From: JBGOUV01 sp041477815
Lineage (GTDB): Bacteria > Acidobacteriota > Terriglobia > Bryobacterales > JACQDG01
DNA: 11,882 nucleotides
Reading direction: 5' to 3'
Assembly: GCA_041477815.1 (NCBI GenBank)
Contig: JBGOUV010000213.1
Location: 1-11,882, forward strand
Position 1 is the first letter of the stretch; every line of letters starts with the position of its first letter. Positions 1 to 5,905 of this stretch are shown here, piece after piece. The notes under the pieces are model-generated. The model was not told where the DNA came from, did not search any database, and saw only the letters and a list, made by a program, of their open reading frames with translations. A program made the position numbers and the translations under genes.

Positions 1-1344
1 ATAGCGCTTCCACCCCTCGAACATGGTGCGGCAGATCCGGAACAAGCTCGGTCCGTTTTTTTCAAAGTCCTGCTGGAAGGCCCCATCCAGGAATTTCTTC
101 GAATCCTGGCGCGAAATGGCGGCGTGCCGGAAGTTGAATTGGTACTGCCCATGAATATCGGCCAGATCCACATCTTCGAGCAACCGGCCTTGCTGGGCCA
201 TCTCGGCATAAAGGGGAGTGCCGGGCACCGGCGTGTACAGCATGAACTGGTGGAAATCGGTATCGTGGGCCACCGCGTACTCGATCTCCTCCGCCATATT
301 CTCCGGCGTATGATGTTCCAGACCCACAATAGTGGACCCGAGGACCTTGATCCCGTGGTGGCGCAACTCCCGCGCCAGCGCCAGCGTGTCGGCGCCCGCC
401 AGCTTGGCATAGCTGGCGTGTGGGGATTCGAGCCCCATCCAAATCCACGACACGCCCAGGGCCACCAGCTCCTGCATGGAATACTTGCGTATGGCATTCG
501 CCGAAGCAAACACGTACAGCGTCCAGCTCTTGCCCTTCTCCTTCATCCAGTCGAGCAACTGCAGGGCGCGCTTCCGATGCAGCAGAAAGTTTTCGTCCAT
601 GACAAAGAAGGAGCGCACGTGCAGCGAAGACTCCAGTCGTTCCATGATGCGAAACAACTCTTCGCCGCTGTCGTAAAAGTTGAGGAACTTTCCTTTGCCT
701 CCGAAGAACGACGAGGTGGTGCAGAAGTTGCATCCCAGGGGACAGCCTACCGACGGGATGACGGTGGCGGCGGGGAACTTGAGCGCCCCCGGGACCCGTA
801 TGCCTAACACGCGAAGAGCAAAGCTGGAGAGGATCGAAGGGTGCTGGATGGGAGCCGCCTCCTCCTCGCCCAGGTAGCGGCGCATCCAGGAGATCCCGTC
901 TCCCCGGACAATGTGATCGGCATCGATCAGCGTCGCCAGGTCCGCGATAGCCGCTACATGCCCGCCCACGACGATGACCGAATGAGGAGAAAGCTGCCGG
1001 ATCATCCGGCACATCTCCCGAACCTTTCCTACGTTCACGATGATGGAAGAGATGCCCACTATATCGTAGTGATGAGCTGTGAGCTCTCGGGCGAAAGATT
1101 CGCGCGTGGGAAAGTCCAGCACGGCGCAGGGGGCCGAGATATTCGCCTGGATCATCATGATGCCCCAGGAACGGTGGTGCATGCGCAGCGAGCAAGGCCC
1201 TTGGACGCGCGTCACCTGGTTGTGATACAACTCCATGGGATTAATGGCCCGGCTGCCGAATTCGTCGTCTTGCGCGTAGGGGCCGAAAACGGAAGTCAGC
1301 AGAACGCGGGCTCGAACACCCTGGGGATGCTTCGCGGGAATCAA
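1..1344 (-). CDS. B12-binding-type radical SAM protein, 3' end cut by window edge
   Basis: 448 codons are visible and the frame is open to the left edge. An N-terminal cobalamin-binding-like Rossmann region spans roughly residues 60-165: YDIVGISSI begins at about residue 93 and VIVVGGH around 127-129. It is followed by the radical SAM cysteine triad CPLGCNFC (Cys201, Cys205, Cys208), which holds the [4Fe-4S] cluster that cleaves S-adenosylmethionine. The base-off cobalamin motif DxHxxG is not seen, as in many members of this superfamily. I chose the TTG start at 1344 because its codon overlaps the TGA of the upstream amidotransferase (TTGA) and an AGAAAGAG stretch lies 7 nt upstream. The first ATG would be residue 37, after conserved-looking sequence. 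It is the last visible gene of a leftward operon. Substrate unknown; methylation or another radical rearrangement is possible. The family call is firm, the reaction is not. Confidence 0.9.
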   Translation of the reverse strand, partial: MIPAKHPQGVRARVLLTSVFGPYAQDDEFGSRAINPMELYHNQVTRVQGPCSLRMHHRSWGIMMIQANISAPCAVLDFPTRESFARELTAHHYDIVGISSIIVNVGKVREMCRMIRQLSPHSVIVVGGHVAAIADLATLIDADHIVRGDGISWMRRYLGEEEAAPIQHPSILSSFALRVLGIRVPGALKFPAATVIPSVGCPLGCNFCTTSSFFGGKGKFLNFYDSGEELFRIMERLESSLHVRSFFVMDENFLLHRKRALQLLDWMKEKGKSWTLYVFASANAIRKYSMQELVALGVSWIWMGLESPHASYAKLAGADTLALARELRHHGIKVLGSTIVGLEHHTPENMAEEIEYAVAHDTDFHQFMLYTPVPGTPLYAEMAQQGRLLEDVDLADIHGQYQFNFRHAAISRQDSKKFLDGAFQQDFEKNGPSLFRICRTMFEGWKRY

Positions 1345-2018
1345 TGGGCCACTCTTTCTTGGATACAGTCAAGCGCGCCGTCGAGCAACGGCCGGAGGGT
1401 GAAAAAACGAGAAGGGTCGCGCAACATCTCGTCGGCGCTCTGCTCAAAGGGACCGGAACCGATATCGGCGGAACAGTTTTGGATCAGCGCACGCACACTC
1501 GAAGGTGTGACTTCCAGGTGAAATTGCAAGCCCCAGGCCAGCCCGCACTCAAACGCCTGGTTCCGGCATCCGTCGCTGGCGGCGAGATGCACGGCGCCAG
1601 TGGGCAAATCGAAAGTGTCTCCGTGCCAGTGGAAGGCTGTGAAGCGGGCCGGGAAAAGAGTCCCTGAGGCGCGCCTCACCGGAAACCAGCCGGTTTCCTG
1701 ATGCCCGTTTCGGTAGACCTTGGCCCCGAGGACGTGGGCGAGCAGTTGAGCGCCCAGGCACACGCCCAGCACCGGCTTGCCTGCCCGCACCGTCCGCTCG
1801 AGCAGCTTCTTCTCTTCTTTGAGCCAGGGGTGCGGCGACTCGTCCTGAACTCCCATGGGGCCGCCCAGTACCACGAGCCAATCGAAATCCTCGATACCGG
1901 GCAACGCCTGGTCCTGAAACAGCTTCGTGGCGGCCAGGGTGTGGCCACGCCTGCGGACCCAGCCGGCAATGCTAGCCGGGCCTTCAAAGGGCGCGTGCTG
2001 GAGATAATGGACTCTCAC
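1341..2018 (-). CDS. Class I glutamine amidotransferase-like protein (stand-alone GATase1)
   Basis: This 225-residue protein is the length of a stand-alone class I amidotransferase domain with no fused synthetase. The visible catalytic triad is Cys87 in GVCLGAQ, with His167 and Glu169 in LQFHLEV. The oxyanion-region motif LGGPMGV lies near residues 51-57. Members of this family release ammonia from glutamine for an acceptor enzyme, but many stand-alone copies have no known acceptor. The start is GTG at 2018, overlapping the TGA of a 20-codon ORF (GTGA); its own TGA overlaps the TTG of the radical SAM gene (TTGA). The first 12 codons and the upstream sequence are duplicated upstream of the kinase at 4814-4890. 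The coupling suggests co-production with the radical SAM enzyme. A GMP-synthase or peptidase-like role cannot be excluded. Confidence 0.9.
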   Translation of the reverse strand: MRVHYLQHAPFEGPASIAGWVRRRGHTLAATKLFQDQALPGIEDFDWLVVLGGPMGVQDESPHPWLKEEKKLLERTVRAGKPVLGVCLGAQLLAHVLGAKVYRNGHQETGWFPVRRASGTLFPARFTAFHWHGDTFDLPTGAVHLAASDGCRNQAFECGLAWGLQFHLEVTPSSVRALIQNCSADIGSGPFEQSADEMLRDPSRFFTLRPLLDGALDCIQERVAH

Positions 2019-2060
2019 GCGCGGCGTCGCGCCTCCGGAATTTCGAGGGGCGGCTCGATC
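1983..2060. repeat. Direct repeat copy 1, downstream of the kinase gene
   Basis: This segment matches 4814-4890 in the same orientation with one single-base gap and about 11 mismatches by eye (about 86 percent identity). On the minus strand it holds the first 12 codons of the amidotransferase and about 42 bases before its start, including a GGAGGCGCGA stretch. Three of the mismatches inside the 12 codons are synonymous third-position changes (CCC/CCT, TTT/TTC, GAA/GAG), and the start codon differs (GTG here, TTG in the other copy). This copy continues into the intact amidotransferase gene. Confidence 0.85.
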
Positions 2061-2077
2061 ACTGCGCGCGCGATCAT
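2015..2077 (-). CDS. Possible 20-codon coupling ORF between kinase and amidotransferase
   Basis: A 20-residue ORF (MIARAVIEPPLEIPEARRRA) starts at an ATG that overlaps the kinase stop (ATGA). A perfect GGAGG lies 5 nt upstream at 2083-2087. Its TGA overlaps the GTG start of the amidotransferase (GTGA). It may be a leader peptide that keeps ribosomes moving from kinase to amidotransferase, or the C-terminal scrap of a gene that once preceded the amidotransferase. The corresponding frame in the other repeat copy reads LEILEAR and also ends in a TGA overlapping the start codon, which favours the scrap idea. No protein family is recognised. The translation signals are clear; a function for the peptide is not. 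Confidence 0.35.
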   Translation of the reverse strand: MIARAVIEPPLEIPEARRRA

Positions 2078-4785
2078 GACTTCCTCCGCTCGGCCAGGAG
2101 GCGCTTCAGCTCCTCCACCCAGTTCACTACCACGCGGATCTCGGTTGCCGGCGCATCCTGATCGCCTTCCTGGATCATCAGGAACCGCTGCCCGTCGGAC
2201 GTGACGTCGTAATTGGAGGAGCTTGGTCCCGGCGCACCGCACATCGAGTTCGTGCCCTGGTTGTAGTGGCGCTCCCACAGCAGTCTCGGTTTGCCGGCGG
2301 TGAACGCGGGCCCCGTGCCCACGGTGACGGCCATCATCTTGTCGCCGCTGCGGTAGTACAGCTCGCCGCCGGTGCGTTTCCACGTCGGGTCGCTGCCGCC
2401 TTCGGTGGAAATCAGGATCTTGGGCCCGGGCCCGGGGTAGGCCTGCACGTAGATCTCGTTCTGGCCGGACTCATTGGAGCAATAGGCGATCCAGCGACCG
2501 TCGGGGGAGAACCTGGGCGAGGCCTCGTCAAACTTGCTCTGCGAGAAGGGGCGCGGCTGGCGCTCGCCGTTCACCTCCAGCGTGTAGACGTCGCCCCCGG
2601 TCTCGGCGCTCACCTGGGTGAAGGCCAACACGCGCCCGTCGGGCGACCACGAGGCGGCGCTCTGCTGCTCGCCCACAGTGGTCAACTGCTCCGCGGCTCC
2701 GCTGCGGTCCGCCGGCGCCCACCACATCTTGAACGGCCCGGGCATGCCCACCCGATACGTCAGCCGCTTCCCGTCCGGCGTCCATACCGGCCAGTGGCTC
2801 GATCCGTCGAACGTCATCTTCGTGAGCGTCCCGCGTTCCAGGTCGTATAAATATACATTGTGGTTCGGACCCTCCGTTTCAATCGCGATCTGCCGCGCGT
2901 CCGGAGAAATCCGGGGATGCAAGTAAGCGCGGGGCGGCAAAGGCAGCGGTTCGACCTTCCCCTGGCGGTCGACCCAAACGACCTTGCGGCCTCCCCCTAC
3001 CGGGCCGCCCGGAGCATAAGCCAGCGATCCATTGGCGGACACCGCCCAGAGGAACCCGTCCATCGTATTGCTTTGGTAGACGCCCTCCTGGACCATCACG
3101 GAAGGACCTGTGACGGTCAACTGCCCGACATCGAACGGCGCTGCGTAGACGGCTCCGCCCCGAATGTACACTACGTGGCCGGTGGACAGGTATTGAGCAT
3201 TCCTCCCGCCTTCGATCAGGGTCTTTCGCTTTCCGGTCTCAAATGAGAATACGCCGATGTTGTAGTCGTCGTAGGAGTCCGTGTCTTTCGTTCTGAAGCC
3301 ATACATCACGGCCTTGCCGGCGGGCAGGAACTGCGGAAAGCCACCCCAACGCTCGTCCTTGCTGGGGTCCACCACGGGCACTTCTTGCAGTTTGCCCCCG
3401 GAGGCGGGCATCCGCCCCATGCCGGCCGGATAAAGCCCGAACACCAGCGTGTTATCGGCGCCCCAGGAGGCATACGCCGCGCCGCCTTGCGGGGCATCAA
3501 ACATGGTCACCGGCGGCCCCCCGCCGAGGGCCACTTTCTTCCATTTGGGTCCCTGCCGGAAGGCCATCCATTGGCCGTCGGGTGAGAAGGAAGGCATAGG
3601 CATCATGCTCTCGGTAGCCGGAATCGGCTGGACCTGAAACTCGTTCATCGCCCGCACGTAGATTTGCCTTTGTCCTCCTTTCTGGACCGCGTAAACCAAA
3701 CGAGACCCGTCGGGTGAAAAGGCAAACCCGGCGCCTCCCGTCGGGAAAATCTCGTCCGGCCCCAGCGTGATGGTAAAGCGGGCGACGGCCGGGGGAACCG
3801 GCGGCTTGCGCCAAACCTGCCAGCCGATGAGTCCGGCGACGAGCACTCCACCGAGCAAGCCGCCTGCGGCGTACCGCAGCGCCCTTAGCTGCGGCGCACG
3901 GCGCGACACCGGTTCGACCAGGGCGGCGCTGGGCGGCCCCGCCAGCGCCTCTTCGATCTCGAGGCAGGCATCGCCGGCGTCACGCAGCCGCTTTTGCGGG
4001 TCTTTCTGCAGGCACCGATGCACCAGCGCCCGGACGTTCGGGGGCGTTGATTGCGGCAAGGCTTCCCAGCCCGGCCCCCGCGTTAACACCGCCGCCATGC
4101 AATCCGAGAAGGTCTCGCCGGGGAAGACTCTTCGCCCTGCCAGGACCTCAAACAACACACCGCCGAGCGCCCAAACGTCGGTGCGCTTGTCCACCGCCGC
4201 CCCGCGCGCCTGCTCCGGGCTCATGTAACCCGCCGTCCCCAGAACCACCCCTTCCCGAGTTCCTTCTATCGACACGGTCGGCGATTGCGACAGGTCGGGC
4301 GAGGAGGAGCCGGACTCGAAGGTCTTGGCAAGACCAAAGTCCAGCACCTTGACCTTTCCCTCCGGCGTGATCTTGACGTTGGCGGGTTTCAGGTCGCGGT
4401 GGATGATGCCCTTCTCGTGCGCCGCTTCCAGCGCTTCAGCGATCTGCCGGCAGACCTGCAAAGCCTCCTGAACCGGCAGCGGCCCCGAGGCGAGCCGTTG
4501 AGCGAGCGTCAGTCCGGGAACCAGCTCCAGCACCAGGTAGCGCACCCCGCCGGCTTCTTCGAGGCCGTGAATGGAGGCGATGTTGGGATGGTTCAGCGCG
4601 GCCAGCAGGCGAGCTTCGCGCTCGAAGCGCGCCAGCCGTTCGGGATCGCGGGCGTAGCTTTCCGGCAGGACCTTGATAGCCACCTGGCGGCCAAGCTTCG
4701 AGTCGGCGGCGCGGTAGACCACGCCCATGCCCCCGGCGCCGAGTTGTTCTTCAATCTTGTAGTGACCGAGCGTTTGGCCGATCAT
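2074..4785 (-). CDS. Transmembrane Ser/Thr protein kinase with C-terminal TolB/PD40-type beta-propeller
   Basis: 903 residues. The N-terminal kinase domain (about 8-270) is complete: glycine loop LGAGGMG (15-21), catalytic Lys38 in VAIKVL, alphaC Glu near 57, HRDLKPAN with Asp131 and Asn136, DFG at 149-151, and GTAGYMSPEQARG at 183-195. One predicted membrane helix lies at about 304-325 (AAGGLLGGVLVAGLIGW). From about 335 to 885 the protein carries repeated FSPDG/PDG motifs typical of PD40/TolB-like propeller blades, presumably outside the membrane as a sensor or scaffold. This PknB-like architecture is greatly expanded in Acidobacteriota. The ATG start at 4785 follows a purine-rich GAGGAAAGAG. 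The stop at 2074-2076 overlaps the ATG of the small downstream ORF. The whole gene sits between two copies of a direct repeat, suggesting it was acquired or relocated. Ligand and phosphorylation targets are unknown. Confidence 0.95.
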   Translation of the reverse strand: MIGQTLGHYKIEEQLGAGGMGVVYRAADSKLGRQVAIKVLPESYARDPERLARFEREARLLAALNHPNIASIHGLEEAGGVRYLVLELVPGLTLAQRLASGPLPVQEALQVCRQIAEALEAAHEKGIIHRDLKPANVKITPEGKVKVLDFGLAKTFESGSSSPDLSQSPTVSIEGTREGVVLGTAGYMSPEQARGAAVDKRTDVWALGGVLFEVLAGRRVFPGETFSDCMAAVLTRGPGWEALPQSTPPNVRALVHRCLQKDPQKRLRDAGDACLEIEEALAGPPSAALVEPVSRRAPQLRALRYAAGGLLGGVLVAGLIGWQVWRKPPVPPAVARFTITLGPDEIFPTGGAGFAFSPDGSRLVYAVQKGGQRQIYVRAMNEFQVQPIPATESMMPMPSFSPDGQWMAFRQGPKWKKVALGGGPPVTMFDAPQGGAAYASWGADNTLVFGLYPAGMGRMPASGGKLQEVPVVDPSKDERWGGFPQFLPAGKAVMYGFRTKDTDSYDDYNIGVFSFETGKRKTLIEGGRNAQYLSTGHVVYIRGGAVYAAPFDVGQLTVTGPSVMVQEGVYQSNTMDGFLWAVSANGSLAYAPGGPVGGGRKVVWVDRQGKVEPLPLPPRAYLHPRISPDARQIAIETEGPNHNVYLYDLERGTLTKMTFDGSSHWPVWTPDGKRLTYRVGMPGPFKMWWAPADRSGAAEQLTTVGEQQSAASWSPDGRVLAFTQVSAETGGDVYTLEVNGERQPRPFSQSKFDEASPRFSPDGRWIAYCSNESGQNEIYVQAYPGPGPKILISTEGGSDPTWKRTGGELYYRSGDKMMAVTVGTGPAFTAGKPRLLWERHYNQGTNSMCGAPGPSSSNYDVTSDGQRFLMIQEGDQDAPATEIRVVVNWVEELKRLLAERRKS

Positions 4786-4813
4786 AACTTCTCTTTCCTC
4801 GGGTGAGCACGAC

Positions 4814-4849
4814 CTCGAAAGGCGCGTGCTGGAGATAATGGACTCTCAA
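4814..4849 (-). pseudogene. Truncated 5' end of an amidotransferase gene upstream of the kinase
   Basis: Reading leftward from a TTG at 4849, the first 12 codons give MRVHYLQHAPFE if TTG is read as the initiator. This is identical at the protein level to the start of the intact amidotransferase at 2018. Homology then stops and the frame runs on with unrelated residues to a TGA at 4751-4753, inside the start of the kinase gene. It is a remnant left when the kinase segment was placed in front of the intact copy. It could still be translated as a 32-residue leader overlapping the kinase start, but there is no direct sign of that. Confidence 0.7.
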
Positions 4850-4890
4850 GTGCCAGGTCGCGCCTCCAGGATTTCGAGGGCGGATCGATC
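4814..4890. repeat. Direct repeat copy 2, upstream of the kinase gene
   Basis: Same-orientation partner of 1983-2060. The longest exact block is about 29 bases (4821-4848), covering most of the amidotransferase 5' codons. Similarity resumes across CGCGCCTCC and TTTCGAGGG and fades after CGATC. Beyond 4890 the sequence is unrelated to copy 1, and a TAG stop lies immediately before the region equivalent to the small ORF, so that ORF has no start here. Confidence 0.85.
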
Positions 4891-4933
4891 CTACCGCCAG
4901 AGCGGAGTCTGCTTATCTTTACAATGCAATGCC

Positions 4934-4962
4934 TTTATGCTCCGATTCGGGTCTCGCGGCAA
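4934..4962 (-). promoter_or_regulatory. Candidate sigma70-type promoter for the kinase operon
   Basis: On the minus strand TTGCCG (4957-4962) is followed after exactly 17 bp by CATAAA (4934-4939). Each matches 4 of 6 consensus bases. It lies upstream of the repeat copy, about 149 nt before the kinase ATG. The transcript would carry the truncated amidotransferase start as leader. Weak match; other promoters in the gap are possible. Confidence 0.25.
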
Positions 4963-4970
4963 TCGTCGGT

Positions 4971-4998
4971 TTGACTCAACCTGTGTGACAATTGACTC
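4971..4998 (+). promoter_or_regulatory. TTGACTC direct repeat just upstream of the PAS-LuxR gene
   Basis: TTGACTC occurs at 4971-4977 and again at 4992-4998. The start-to-start spacing is 21 bp, about two helical turns, placing both copies on one DNA face directly before the ATG at 5002. This could be an operator for autoregulation or for the divergent kinase operon. The heptamer resembles a -35 box, so chance similarity is also possible. Confidence 0.25.
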
Positions 4999-5001
4999 CA
5001 G

Positions 5002-5655
5002 ATGCTGGAAAGCGAGCTGCACAAGCTGCTGGAAGGCACCGCCGACGCGGCCTTCCTGGTGGACGCCCAGGGGGTAACGCGCTCCTGGAATCAAGCGGCG
5101 GAGAAGCTGCTCGGTTATCGGGCCGAAGAGGCCGTCGGCCTGCCCTGTGCGGGACTGATCGAGGGCCATGGCCCGCTGGGTACGCTGGTTTGCGAGCACG
5201 ATTGCCACGTGCTCCAGTGTGTGGCGGCGGGCTCTGAAATTCCGAACTTCGATCTGGAAGCCAAGACCGGTTCCGGCCACCGCGTCTGGGTCAACGTTTC
5301 TATTTTGCGTTTCTATGATCCGCGCACCCGGCGCAATTTCGCAGTCCACTTCATGCGGGACATCGCGGGCCGGAAGAAAACCGAGGAGCTGGGGCGGAAA
5401 CTTCTGGGGGCCGCCAAAGACCTCCTGACGCTGGCGGCTGATCCCGCGCCTCCGGCTCCCATCTCACCGCTTACCGAGCAGGAACAGAGACTGCTGCGAA
5501 ACCTGGCCACGGGCCGCAGCCCCGCCGAGGTTGCTCGGGAGCTGGGCATCACCGCCCGCACGCTCCGCAACCACCTCTACCATGTCAATCGGAAGCTGCA
5601 CACCAAGAACCGGCTGGAAGCGGTAATCCACGCCGCTCGGCGGGGATTAATCTGA
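5002..5655 (+). CDS. PAS domain LuxR-type transcriptional regulator
   Basis: 217 residues. A single PAS domain spans about 8-121 (AAFLVDAQG near 16-24, SWNQAAEKLLGY at 28-39, C-terminal FMRDIAGRK at 117-125). A short Pro-rich linker follows, then a LuxR-type helix-turn-helix at about 155-215 (LTEQEQRLL, ARELGITARTLRNHL, LHTKNRLEAV). There is no receiver domain, so activity is probably set by what the PAS domain senses. The PAS domain contains Cys49 and a tight VCEHDCHVLQC cluster (Cys64, His66, Cys68, His69, Cys73), which could bind metal or an Fe-S cluster or act as a redox switch. The start has no obvious Shine-Dalgarno sequence; ATG 5002 is chosen because it just precedes the PAS fold. It is divergent from the kinase operon and may control it or itself. 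Confidence 0.88.
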   Translation: MLESELHKLLEGTADAAFLVDAQGVTRSWNQAAEKLLGYRAEEAVGLPCAGLIEGHGPLGTLVCEHDCHVLQCVAAGSEIPNFDLEAKTGSGHRVWVNVSILRFYDPRTRRNFAVHFMRDIAGRKKTEELGRKLLGAAKDLLTLAADPAPPAPISPLTEQEQRLLRNLATGRSPAEVARELGITARTLRNHLYHVNRKLHTKNRLEAVIHAARRGLI

Positions 5656-5905
5656 AGGAGTCATTTCGGGCGGCTCTGCTGAGACTCGACTGCGGTCGGG
5701 AGCCTTCGCCAGGCCGTGACCGCGCGGCGGCCACCGCCCATCTGGTGAAGAAAGCCAACGGCGCGGATTGAGGCGTGTGCTCGCCCCCCGCGACAGACCG
5801 CGCGGAGAACCTCCGGATACGCCGTTACGATAGACTGGCTGCTGGTCCTGGCACGGATCACCCGGCCCAGGGCGCCGGTTTCGGAAGACCAAAAGGAGAC
5901 GACGC
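5656..5905. other. Intergenic region, no gene recognised
   Basis: This is 250 bases between the regulator and the hydrolase. I see no protein with family features on either strand. CTCGAC/GTCGGG near 5684-5699 could form a short hairpin without a T-run. A strong AAGGAG ribosome site (5893-5898) belongs to the next gene. A TACGAT at about 5824-5829 could be a -10 box but lacks a convincing -35 partner. Confidence 0.5.

Noticed and set aside
62..1195. Long minus-strand frame of 377 codons in a second reading frame
   Set aside because: Its translation is Arg/Gly/His-rich without family features, while the overlapping frame has the radical SAM CxxxCxxC motif and a coupled start.
2266..2850. Plus-strand frame of 194 codons opposite the kinase gene
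   Set aside because: It is antisense to conserved propeller repeats and has no recognisable domain or signal.
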